From: JAXGPP01 sp964436865 | Lineage (GTDB): Bacteria; Planctomycetota; Planctomycetia; Pirellulales; Thermoguttaceae | NCBI GenBank assembly: GCA_964436865.1 | Contig: CAYTFK010000226.1 | Coordinates: 1-11,780, forward strand | Direction of reading: 5' to 3' | DNA: 11,780 bases | Shown here: piece by piece, positions 1 to 6,323 of the stretch | How positions within the stretch are numbered: position 1 is the first letter of the stretch | How the letters are laid out: the number at the start of each line of letters is the position of its first letter | The notes under the pieces: generated by a model | Told to the model about the DNA's origin: nothing | The model's database searches: none | The model's input: the letters and a program-made list of their open reading frames with translations, nothing else | Translations under genes and position numbers: made by a program

Positions 1-2
1 GC

Positions 3-494
3 CTGGGGACGCGGGTTCAGATCCTCGCCATTCGCCAGTCAACGATGGCTGCGGCCCTTCCGGCCACGGACCTGCCCGCGGCGCGGCGCGGGGCGGCGGT
101 CCGGCCCGCGGCGGCGGCTGACCGGCGGCGGATTCGCGTGTTGCTGGCCGACGACCACGAGATACTCCGCAGCGGCCTGGCGGGCCTGCTCCAGGAGGAA
201 CCCGATCTGGAGCTTGTCGGCGAGGCGGCCGATGGCCACGAGGCCGTGGAACTCACGCTGGCCGTCCAGCCCGACGTGGTGCTCATGGACATCACCATGC
301 CGCGGCTCAACGGCATCGAGGCAACGCGTGCGATCCGCGCAAAACGCCCCGAGGTCCGTGTTATCGGCCTTTCCATGCACGAGGACCCCAAGCTCACCCA
401 AATGATGCGCGAGGCCGGCGCGGTGGCCTATCTCTGCAAGAGCGGCCCGAGCACTGAACTGATCCAGACCATTCGCAACCAGGGACGCCGATGA
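3..494 (+). CDS. Hybrid sensor histidine kinase, C-terminal end with receiver domain (partial, 5' end outside window)
   Basis: The frame is open from the window edge through the ATG at 45. The first visible residues (LGTRVQILAIRQ) resemble the last G-box strand of a histidine-kinase ATPase domain, and no ribosome binding site precedes the ATG. I therefore read this as the tail of a longer hybrid kinase rather than a free-standing regulator. A CheY-like receiver domain follows. Numbered from the ATG at 45, it has the acidic pair D36-D37, phospho-acceptor D82 in LMDITMP, S110 in IGLSMHE and K132 in YLCKSGP. The protein stops about 17 residues after the lysine, so there is no LuxR/NarL DNA-binding domain. 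In this family the receiver usually accepts a phosphate inside a phosphorelay; the signal sensed cannot be told from this fragment. The stop overlaps the next gene's start (ATGA), which suggests coupling. Alternative: a stand-alone receiver starting at 45. Confidence 0.8.
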   Translation: MGTRVQILAIRQSTMAAALPATDLPAARRGAAVRPAAAADRRRIRVLLADDHEILRSGLAGLLQEEPDLELVGEAADGHEAVELTLAVQPDVVLMDITMPRLNGIEATRAIRAKRPEVRVIGLSMHEDPKLTQMMREAGAVAYLCKSGPSTELIQTIRNQGRR

Positions 495-1097
495 TCGACG
501 ATCCGGCCCGCTTCGACGCGGCGATCGCTGCTTTCGACGCGGCGAATGCCCATGATCCCAACCGGGCGACGTTCGAGGGACGAGAGTACCCCGAGCAGTT
601 GCTCTATGCCCTGCGCATGTCGCGCTGGCTGGAGCATCTGGCGCCGGAAGCGCCCGAACCGCTGCGGCTCGCGGCGCGATCGCAGCACCTCCGGCGGTGG
701 GGAAATCCCGCGCGACAGCTATCCGCGCGACCGCCAGGGCTACCATCGCTGGCGGCAACGGCTCTACGAGTTCCATGCCCAGTCGGCCGCCGAGATCCTC
801 CGCCGCGTCGGCTACGACGGAGCCACGGTCGCGCGCGTGCAGGAACTGCTGAGAAAGGAGAATCTCAAGTCCGATCCCGAGATGCAGTTGCTCGAGGACG
901 TGATCTGCCTCGTCTTTCTGGAGCACTACCTGGCCGGCTTCTCGCAACAGCACGATCGGCCGACCCTGCTTCGCATCCTGCGCAAGACGTGGGGCAAGAT
1001 GTCGGCCCGGGGACGCGAAGCAGCCCTGCGCCTGGAACTGCCGGACGCGGCCCGACAACTCGTTGCCGAGGCGGTGGAAGACGCGGAGGAGCGGTAA
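491..1097 (+). pseudogene. DUF4202 family protein gene, interrupted by a +1 frameshift
   Basis: Residues from the ATG at 491 (MIDDPARFDAAIAAFDAANA...) through QHLRRWG match what I know of the DUF4202 family, and then the frame drifts into low-complexity Arg/Pro sequence. The family sequence resumes in another frame as EIPRDSYPRDRQGYHRW and continues through LEDVICLVFLEHYLAGF, ILRKTWGKMSARGREAAL and the stop at 1095-1097. Removing one G from the GGGG run at 699-702 restores a continuous protein of about 201 residues, close to the family length. Function is unknown; the family is soluble, alpha-helical and rich in conserved His and Arg. The start overlaps the upstream kinase stop by four bases. 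The break may be a true mutation or a homopolymer sequencing error. The good conservation on both sides favours an error or a very recent event. Confidence 0.75.
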
Positions 1098-1115
1098 TAC
1101 CGCGCACTCGTTGAC

Positions 1116-1142
1116 CGGCCCCGCAGAGTTGCCGGGCCGTTT
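1116..1142 (+). terminator. Hairpin terminator between convergent genes
   Basis: CGGCCC (1116-1121) pairs with GGGCCG (1134-1139), with two further inner pairs, and TTT follows. It lies in the 55-base gap between the DUF4202 stop and the selD stop, where a terminator for the plus-strand genes is expected. The T tract is short, and the minus-strand side has none. Confidence 0.45.
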
Positions 1143-1152
1143 AATGCCCCCT

Positions 1153-2214
1153 TCACGCGCGGACCACGATCAAGTCGTGGTCGCCGCGCGGAAGAACCTC
1201 GCCAATTCGCCACCAGAGTGCGCTGCGGCGCGACATTTCGGCGGCGAACGAATCCAGGCTCGCGCCGGGCAAGGCGATGAGCAGGCCTCCGCTCGTCTGT
1301 GCGTCGAACAGAAGCATCTGTTCCGGTTCGCTCACGCGGGAGTCAAAAGTGGCTCCGCCGCCGAAGTGCCGGCGGTTGTCTCGCGAACCGCCGGGGAAGA
1401 TTGCCTGGTCGGCATACTGGCGGGCGCCCGTCATCAGCGGGATCGCATCGCAATCCAGTTGCAGCGTCACGCCGCTGGCGCGGGCCATTTCGCTGCCGTG
1501 TCCTAGGAGGCCGAATCCCGTGACATCGGTGGCACAGCGCCCGCCGGCGGCCATCGTCGCCTCGCCGGCGGCGTCATTCAGCCGGGTCATCCACTCGACC
1601 GCCTCGGCCACGTGGGCCGCCTCGGCCTGCTCGAGCTTCGCCGCGGTCGTGATCGTGCCGGTACCGAGCGGCTTGGTGAGAACCAGCACATCGCCGGGCC
1701 GGGCGCCGCCCTTGGTCAGCAGGCGGTCGGGATGAGCCAGCCCGATGACGACCAGTCCAAACTTCGGCTCGCGATCCTGCGCGCTGTGGCCGCCGGCGAT
1801 CACCGCCCCCGCCTGCCGGACCTTTTCCGCGGCGCCGCGGAATATGCCGCCGGTGACGTGCTCGGGCAGATCGTTGGGCAGGGCCGCGAGGTTCAAAGCC
1901 AGGATCGGACGGCCGCCCGTCGCGTAGACATCGCTCAGGGAGTTGGCGGCGGCGATGGCGCCGAAATCGTAAGCGTTGTCGACGATCGGCGTAAAGAAAT
2001 CGGCCGTGACGACCAGCGCCTGCTGGGCATCGAGTCGATAGACTGCGGCGTCGTCCGGTTCCCCGAGCCCGACGAGCAGATCGGGGTGCTCGCCCGGCGG
2101 AAACATCGACTGGAGGGGACGCAGGACCTGCGCCAGGGCCGCGGGCGCCAACTTCGACGCTCAGCCCGCGCACGCCGTGAGGGCGGTCAGTTTGAAGATC
2201 TCTTCGCGTGTCAT
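1153..2214 (-). CDS. selD: Selenophosphate synthetase SelD, selenocysteine-containing (in-frame TGA at codon 18)
   Basis: SelD makes selenophosphate from selenide and ATP, the selenium donor for selenocysteine and selenouridine. The body shows the family motifs: DDAAVY, TADFFTPIVDN, NSLSDVYATGG, AGGHS, TKPLGTG, TDVTGFGLLGH and FDAQTSGGLL. A simple ORF call starts at a TTG at 2151 and loses the catalytic segment. Reading further upstream in the same frame gives ...TACAG-TGA-ASK-LAPAALAQVL, with the TGA at 2163-2161, and an ATG at 2214. With the TGA read as Sec, U18 and K21 keep the spacing of E. coli Cys17 and Lys20. The protein is then 353 residues, close to E. coli SelD at about 347. AGGTAAG upstream of the ATG overlaps the fabF end and can serve as ribosome binding site. 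Only 4 bases separate the fabF stop from this start, so the two are probably co-translated. The real stop is also TGA. A SECIS-like hairpin lies downstream of the Sec codon (see its own entry). Confidence 0.92.
2117..2134 (-). promoter_or_regulatory. Candidate bacterial SECIS hairpin in selD mRNA
   Basis: On the mRNA the sequence is GGCGCAG-GUC-CUGCGUC(C), a seven-pair stem including one G-U pair. Its apex is GGUC, and the first loop G is about 34 bases after the UGA. Bacterial SECIS elements are known to be stem-loops just downstream of the UGA with GU in the apical loop. The E. coli fdhF element has a closely similar tip (GCAGGUCUGC). An outer CUGG/CCAG pairing could extend the stem. SelB would bind this loop to deliver Sec-tRNA. 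It was identified by eye, not by folding software. Confidence 0.6.
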
Positions 2215-2218
2215 GCGA

Positions 2219-3505
2219 CTACTTACCTGAAAACCGTTCCACGATCAGCGAAATATTCTGCCCGCCGAAGCCGAAACTGTTCGACAGGGCAACGTCGCAA
2301 CGGGCTTCGCGGGCCTGGTTCGGCACGTAATCCAGATCGCACTCGGGATCGGGATTCTCGTAGTTGATCGTCGGCGGGAGGACGTTGTCGCGGATCGCCA
2401 ACAGGCAGATGATCAGCTCGGTCGCCCCGGCGGCGGCGATCAGGTGGCCCATCATGCTCTTCGTGCTCGACACGGGCAGCCTGCGGGCGTAATCGTTGAA
2501 AGTCTGCTTGATGGCGAGAGTCTCGACGCGATCGTTCACCGCGGTGCTCGTGCCGTGGGCGTTGACGTAATGGACGTCCTCCGGATTCCGGCCCGCGTCA
2601 CGCAGCGCCATCTTCATGCAACTGATCGCGCCGCGCCCCTCGGGATGCGTGTCGGTGATGCGGTAGGCGTCGGCCGTCGATCCGTAGCCGGCAAGCTCGC
2701 CGTAGATCTTCGCGCCGCGGGACCGGGCATGCTCCAACTCCTCGAGCACGAGCATTCCCGCCCCTTCTCCCAGCACGAACCCGTCGCGGAGCCGGTCGAA
2801 GGGCCTCGAGGCCTTCTCCGGCGGATCGTTGGAAGTGCTCAGCGCGGTGAGGAGCACGAAGCCGCTGACGCCGAAGGGATGGATCATCGTATGGGTGCCG
2901 CCGGCCAGCATCACGTCGGCCTCGCCCCGGCGAATCAGTTCCGACGCTTCCCCGACGGCCTGACTGCTTGCGGCGCAGGCGGTCAGGCAGTTGAGATTCG
3001 GCCCCTGGGCGCCGAACAGACTCGCCAGGTGCCCGGCGGGCATATTCGGTTCCTGCTCCAACTCGATCGTGGGATGGAGGATCTCGAGCCCCTTCTTGGT
3101 GAACTTGGCGATGTCGAGCGTGCCGTCCTCCAGCGCCGCGACCATCATCTGGGTGAAGCTGTCGAAGTCCTGCTGGCCCTCGCCGCTGCCGGTGTAGACG
3201 CCAAACCGCGTGGGGTCGAGCGGACGGTCGAGAATCCCGGAATCCGCGACCGCCTTCTTGGCCGCGCCGACGGCAAACCGGGTGTGGCGGCCCTGGAATT
3301 TCCAGTCCTCCGGATTCTCCCCGACGTCGGAAACGTCCCAGTCGCGCACTTCGGCCGAGATCTTGGTGGGAAAGTTGCTGGCATCGAACAGGCTGATGTA
3401 GCCAACTCCCGACTCGCCGTTGAGCAGCCGCTTCCAGACCTGCTCCACCTCGGCGCCCATGGGCGTGACGCAGCCGACGCCGGTGACTACAACCCGTCTT
3501 CTCAT
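2219..3505 (-). CDS. fabF: Beta-ketoacyl-ACP synthase II-type condensing enzyme
   Basis: This enzyme condenses malonyl-ACP with an acyl-ACP to lengthen the chain by two carbons. The 428-residue protein has the full KAS layout: N-terminal RRVVVTGVGCVTPMG, catalytic Cys177 in LTACAASSQ, His317 in NAHGTSTAVND, Lys349 and His354 in STKSMMGH, and the C-terminal glycine-rich NSFGFGGQN. All three catalytic positions (Cys-His-His) are intact, so it is a working condensing enzyme and not a chain-length factor. The active-site flank ANLNCLTACAAS-type variant (residues 169-180) differs a little from the common STACASS, and a loop at about 125-155 (ALEDGTLDIAKF...) is longer than in E. coli FabF. The gene lies 18 bases after the fabZ-like gene and 4 bases before selD. 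It could serve housekeeping fatty-acid synthesis or a specialised acyl product. Confidence 0.93.
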   Translation of the reverse strand: MRRRVVVTGVGCVTPMGAEVEQVWKRLLNGESGVGYISLFDASNFPTKISAEVRDWDVSDVGENPEDWKFQGRHTRFAVGAAKKAVADSGILDRPLDPTRFGVYTGSGEGQQDFDSFTQMMVAALEDGTLDIAKFTKKGLEILHPTIELEQEPNMPAGHLASLFGAQGPNLNCLTACAASSQAVGEASELIRRGEADVMLAGGTHTMIHPFGVSGFVLLTALSTSNDPPEKASRPFDRLRDGFVLGEGAGMLVLEELEHARSRGAKIYGELAGYGSTADAYRITDTHPEGRGAISCMKMALRDAGRNPEDVHYVNAHGTSTAVNDRVETLAIKQTFNDYARRLPVSSTKSMMGHLIAAAGATELIICLLAIRDNVLPPTINYENPDPECDLDYVPNQAREARCDVALSNSFGFGGQNISLIVERFSGK

Positions 3506-3523
3506 CGCTACCCAGTCCGTATG

Positions 3524-4069
3524 CTATTGGTCCTTGCCGAGCTCGGGCGAGCTGTCTGCGCCGCCTCCGTCCAGAGCGGGCTCCCTCAACGGCGAGCCAT
3601 CGGCCGCGATTCCCACTTCAAACACCCTCAGGATCCGCATCATGTGCAGCAGCATCCGCGGATCGAACAGCGTCTTCGCCTGGTAGCCGCTGTTGAGATG
3701 GGCGAAAACGATCTCCATCTCGGCCTGCAGCTCAGCGCCGCGATGGCTGGTGGCGGTGACCATCGCGCCGTCCTTATGGATGTAGTCGACCGTCGCGGTG
3801 TAGACGAGCGTATCGCCCGGCCTGGCTTCAAGATAGAACCGGGCGCGGGGCACCTTGGCGAGCACGACCTTTTCCCGCAGGCGGTTGTGCTCGCAAACCA
3901 ACAGCCCGCCGGTCTGCGCTAGTCCCTCGATGATCAGGGAATTGGGCATCACCGGGTAACCGGGAAAATGGTCGTGCAGGTGATCCTCGGCGAGGGAAAC
4001 GTTCTTGATCGCCCGGGCCCGCCGCCCGCTCTCGAACTCAATGAATCGGTCGATCCAATACCAACGCAT
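3524..4069 (-). CDS. fabZ: FabZ-like 3-hydroxyacyl-ACP dehydratase (second copy in the cluster)
   Basis: A hot-dog-fold dehydratase that removes water from 3-hydroxyacyl-ACP to give the trans-2-enoyl-ACP. The signature DHFPGYPVMPNSLIIEGLAQ gives His34 and Glu48, the same 14-residue spacing as the catalytic His/Glu pair of FabZ. The glycine that normally follows PVMP is replaced by Asn. At 181 residues it is longer than E. coli FabZ (about 151). The extra C-terminal part (about 150-181) is Gly/Asp/Ser-rich, looks unstructured and shows no known domain. The start ATG at 4069 is preceded by TTCAGGTAA, the same string seen before selD. It follows the acyl carrier protein gene after a 114-base gap. 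It differs clearly from the first dehydratase of the cluster, so the two probably act on different chain lengths or intermediates. Confidence 0.88.
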   Translation of the reverse strand: MRWYWIDRFIEFESGRRARAIKNVSLAEDHLHDHFPGYPVMPNSLIIEGLAQTGGLLVCEHNRLREKVVLAKVPRARFYLEARPGDTLVYTATVDYIHKDGAMVTATSHRGAELQAEMEIVFAHLNSGYQAKTLFDPRMLLHMMRILRVFEVGIAADGSPLREPALDGGGADSSPELGKDQ

Positions 4070-4165
4070 GGCGATTGTTCGTTACCTGAAGCCTCTCGGG
4101 CGAACGACGATGCCGCGCAATCCTGGGTTGGCCCGGGATCGCGCCCGCGATAACGGTCTCCGGTT

Positions 4166-4185
4166 GAGACGCGCCGGCGCGTTTC
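4166..4185. repeat. Near-perfect 20-base palindrome at the end of the acyl carrier protein gene
   Basis: GAGACGCGCC is followed directly by GGCGCGTTTC, which pairs at 9 of 10 positions and contains the perfect 12-base palindrome CGCGCCGGCGCG. It overlaps the acp stop codon (TGA at 4186-4184, minus strand). A second short hairpin, GTCTC (4156-4160) with GAGAC (4166-4170), shares one arm, so the two structures exclude each other. It may mark RNA processing or differential expression between acp and the next gene. There is no T tract for a terminator. Confidence 0.45.
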
Positions 4186-4576
4186 ACCCGGTCACTTCGA
4201 CCTTGGTCTCGATAAAGCGGCACATGTCGGCCACCGTCAGCACGTTGCCGAAGTCCTGGACGACTGGGTTCTTGGCGAAGTCGTCGAGATTGGCGAACGG
4301 CATGCGGCGGCGCAATTCAGCCAGTCCGGCGTCGGTAACCTTGCCGTCCTGGATGTATTCGGCGTTGGTGAGCACGTCCTCGGGGAACAGCTCGCCGCGT
4401 GGGATCTTGATGTCGAAGGCCTTCTCCAGGCGGAACACGATATCGAGGAAATCGATGGATTCGGCGCCCAGGTCGCCGACCAGCGTGGCCTCGGGGGTTA
4501 CTTCGTCCTCGTCCACGCCCAGGGCTTCGACCAGGGCATTGCGGATCTTCTCAAAGATCTCGTCCTTTGTCGGCAT
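4184..4576 (-). CDS. Acyl carrier protein, extended form
   Basis: It carries the growing acyl chain on a phosphopantetheine arm. From the ATG at 4576 it is 130 residues. The N-terminal half (about 1-60) is a normal carrier domain: helix I, then the prosthetic-group site DLGAESIDFLDIV with Ser40, where the usual DSL is replaced by ESI, then the acidic recognition helix and FDIKIP. About 50 residues are inserted before the last helix, LTVADMCRFIETKVEV (about 113-128). Ordinary bacterial ACPs are about 80 residues. The insert includes an amphipathic stretch, GLAELRRRMPFANLDDFAKN. A TTG at 4585 would add three residues, but it sits directly against the GGAGG at 4590-4586 with no spacing. The ATG at 4576 is 9 bases away and is the better start. 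Its place between fabG and fabZ/fabF makes it the probable carrier for the cluster's enzymes. Confidence 0.9.
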   Translation of the reverse strand: MPTKDEIFEKIRNALVEALGVDEDEVTPEATLVGDLGAESIDFLDIVFRLEKAFDIKIPRGELFPEDVLTNAEYIQDGKVTDAGLAELRRRMPFANLDDFAKNPVVQDFGNVLTVADMCRFIETKVEVTG

Positions 4577-4585
4577 GTCGCTCAA

Positions 4586-4590
4586 CCTCC
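4586..4590 (-). promoter_or_regulatory. Ribosome binding site that decides the acyl carrier protein start
   Basis: GGAGG on the minus strand is 9 bases before the ATG at 4576 and abuts the in-frame TTG at 4585. The spacing supports the ATG and argues against the longer TTG reading. Confidence 0.75.
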
Positions 4591-4657
4591 AAGCCGCAAT
4601 GTGTAGTAATTCCGTTGCGCCGGCACATCGACTTGCGGCGCGACCAATCTTCCACGA

Positions 4658-5410
4658 TCAGTATCCACCCAGACTCAGCCCGCCATCCACGCGCAGCACC
4701 TGGCCGGTCATGTAGCTCGAATCATCGCTGGCCAGGAAGGTTACCACGCGGGCGATCTCCTCCGCCTGCCCGATCCGTTTCATGGGGATGACTTCCTTGA
4801 TCTTGTCGCCGGCCAGACCGCGAACCGCCTTGCTCATGTCGGTTTCGATCATGCCGGGGGCCACGGCGTTCACCCGCACCTTGCGCGGCGCCAGCTCCTT
4901 GGCCATGGCCCGGGTGAGGCCATCGATACCACCCTTGCTGGCCGCGTAGTTCACCTGGCCCCGCGATGCGAACTCGGAGGCAGTGCTGGAAAGGTTCACC
5001 ACCGCCCCGCTCCGCTGATACATCATCTGCTGCACGGCGGCGCGGCAGTAGTTGTACGTCCCGAAGAGGTTGGTCTCCAGCACGTCGCGCCACTGCGCCG
5101 CGGTCATGGAACCCAATAACCCGTCCTGCACGATCCCCGCCGAATTCACCAGCACGTCGAGCCGGCTGCGGGCCTCAACGAGCTGATCGACGATCTCCTG
5201 CGCCCGTTGCGGATCGCGGACATCGGCCTGCTCGGCGCGGACCGTGCGCCCCTGGGCCTGGAGCTCGGCCACCAACGCTTCGGCAGCTTCACGGTTGTTG
5301 TTGTAGAGGAACAGCACCTCGGCCCCCTCCGTGGCGAGATCGACCACGCAGGCGCGGCCGATGCCGCGGCTGCCGCCGGTTACCAGGGCTATCTTTCCTT
5401 CGAGTCGCAT
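4658..5410 (-). CDS. fabG: 3-oxoacyl-ACP reductase (short-chain dehydrogenase)
   Basis: Reduces 3-oxoacyl-ACP to 3-hydroxyacyl-ACP with NADPH. From the ATG at 5410 the protein is 250 residues, the usual FabG size. It has the classical SDR set: nucleotide-binding TGGSRGIG (11-18), NSAG (89-92) and the catalytic tetrad Asn114, Ser142, Tyr155 and Lys159 (NYAASK). The C-terminal segment SSYMTGQVLRVDGG is typical of FabG. The open frame runs 65 codons further upstream, to 5605, but that stretch is Arg/Cys/Gly-rich, overlaps the fabZ-like gene and has no SDR character. The 5410 start puts the glycine motif in its normal place. The gene follows the first fabZ-like gene after 97 bases in which I see no other gene, and precedes acp by 81 bases. 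Other SDR substrates cannot be excluded, but the neighbours strongly favour fatty-acid work. Confidence 0.92.
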   Translation of the reverse strand: MRLEGKIALVTGGSRGIGRACVVDLATEGAEVLFLYNNNREAAEALVAELQAQGRTVRAEQADVRDPQRAQEIVDQLVEARSRLDVLVNSAGIVQDGLLGSMTAAQWRDVLETNLFGTYNYCRAAVQQMMYQRSGAVVNLSSTASEFASRGQVNYAASKGGIDGLTRAMAKELAPRKVRVNAVAPGMIETDMSKAVRGLAGDKIKEVIPMKRIGQAEEIARVVTFLASDDSSYMTGQVLRVDGGLSLGGY

Positions 5411-5507
5411 CGGCCGTGTCGCTGTTTCTTCGTCGGTATTGTGTTCGGTATCGCGTACGGCGGGAACGGTCCGCACCACGAGATTCGCGCTCGCGCCGCC
5501 CGTCGTC

Positions 5508-6026
5508 TCAGACCGGCGACCGCCGCGTTGCCTCCCCGTTGGCCAGAGCCCCGCTGCCGGGCTGCCAGAGCAGGGCGAACATCTCGCGCATCTGGTGGCG
5601 GACAATCGCGTCGGCTGCCGCCTGCTCCGGATGGGCCTCCGTCAGGTTATATCGCTCAAGCACCAACCGCGCGCTGACTGTGGATCGGTCGCCCACCATT
5701 CCGCGCGTCTTGACGACCGTCTCGCGTTCCGTCTGACTGACCATCTCAACGGTGACGCTGAGCGTCTGGCCCGGTTCGACAAACTGGCCGTACTTGACGT
5801 TGCGAGCTTCCTTGAGCACTACCATGCTGTGCTCGAAATCCTCACTGGCGCGGACCAGCCAGGCCGCCGCCTCGGTCATCGCCTCGAGCATCAGCACGCC
5901 CGGCATCACGGGAAAGCCGGGGAAGTGGTCGGCGAGGTATTCCTCGGCCATCGATAGCGCTTTGACCGCGGTGAGCTTCACCCCTGGCTCAAGCTCATCA
6001 ATCCGGTCTATGAGCGAGAATCGCAT
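5508..6026 (-). CDS. fabZ: FabZ-like 3-hydroxyacyl-ACP dehydratase (first gene of the cluster)
   Basis: A hot-dog-fold dehydratase with the signature DHFPGFPVMPGVLMLEAMTEA. His34 and Glu48 are in catalytic spacing, and the Gln of the usual EAMAQ is replaced by Glu in EAMTE. At 172 residues it carries a C-terminal extension of roughly 30-40 residues (HQMREMFALLWQPGSGALANG) beyond standard FabZ. The start ATG at 6026 gives an N-terminus (MRFSLIDRIDELEPG) that aligns with the second copy (MRWYWIDRFIEFESG). AGG about 7 bases upstream is a modest ribosome binding site. It is the promoter-proximal gene, about 60 bases after the predicted transcription start. The two copies share the active-site region but differ elsewhere, so they are old paralogues rather than a recent duplication. 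Confidence 0.88.
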   Translation of the reverse strand: MRFSLIDRIDELEPGVKLTAVKALSMAEEYLADHFPGFPVMPGVLMLEAMTEAAAWLVRASEDFEHSMVVLKEARNVKYGQFVEPGQTLSVTVEMVSQTERETVVKTRGMVGDRSTVSARLVLERYNLTEAHPEQAAADAIVRHQMREMFALLWQPGSGALANGEATRRSPV

Positions 6027-6092
6027 GGCAAACCTGACACTATCCCCCAGGGCGGCCCTACCAGGGGCATCCGCCGCCCAATTAAGCTATCC

Positions 6093-6121
6093 AGTATAGT
6101 TTTCCAAGTCGGTTGTCACAA
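6093..6121 (-). promoter_or_regulatory. Sigma70-type promoter for the fab-selD operon
   Basis: On the minus strand, TTGTGA (-35, 6121-6116) and TATACT (-10, 6098-6093) are separated by exactly 17 bases. The -10 matches the consensus at 5 of 6 positions and the -35 at 4 of 6. Transcription would begin near 6086 and give a leader of about 60 bases before the ATG at 6026. Confidence 0.6.
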
Positions 6122-6124
6122 CCG
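6110..6124. promoter_or_regulatory. 15-base palindrome overlapping the -35 box (candidate operator)
   Basis: CGGTTGT-C-ACAACCG is a perfect inverted repeat of 7 bases with one central base. It covers the -35 hexamer of the minus-strand promoter, a position where a bound dimeric regulator would block RNA polymerase. I do not recognise it as the site of a named regulator. Confidence 0.45.
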
Positions 6125-6204
6125 GCACACAGAATAACCGCCGTGCGGGTTTAAAGTCAACGCCACTAATGGCTTACATTCGTCCCAGCATTCAAGCTTG
6201 GGTG

Positions 6205-6219
6205 CTGCCAAAATGGCAG
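6205..6219. repeat. Inverted repeat in the divergent control region
   Basis: CTGCCA-AAA-TGGCAG is a perfect 6-base inverted repeat, extendable by one G-T pair. It lies about 100 bases before the first hsp20 leader hairpin and about 80 bases upstream of the fab promoter. It may be a regulator site or the end of a small hairpin. I found no convincing promoter for the hsp20 genes in the surrounding 6125-6320 and no CIRCE element. Confidence 0.35.
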
Positions 6220-6323
6220 TCCTGGATTACGGCGGGTTCGCCTTCGAGTGCCTAAACTCTTTCGCCTAAGCAAGTTACCTCTTCACATCAAGACGGTATG
6301 TACTTTGCATAAGGGTAGTGCGT

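Noticed and set aside
1..37. Start of window (GGACGCGGGTTCAGATCC...CGCCA) resembles the 3' end of a tmRNA or tRNA.
   Set aside because: The T stem needs a bulge, the length is one base short, and the same bases read in frame as the end of a kinase ATPase domain joined to the receiver domain.
39..1058. Long open frame on the minus strand opposite the receiver and DUF4202 genes.
   Set aside because: Arg/Ala/Gly-rich composition with no recognisable family. It lies antisense to two genes that do have family sequence; such frames are common in GC-rich DNA.
2444..3922. 492-codon frame on the plus strand opposite fabF.
   Set aside because: Antisense shadow of fabF and the fabZ-like gene; no motifs and no start signal.
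5411..5605. 65-codon N-terminal extension of FabG.
   Set aside because: It overlaps the upstream gene, has no SDR character, and the start at 5410 places the TGGSRGIG motif at its usual position.
6247..6256. GAGTGCCTAA looks like half of a CIRCE heat-shock operator.
   Set aside because: It has an extra base and no matching left half at the required distance.
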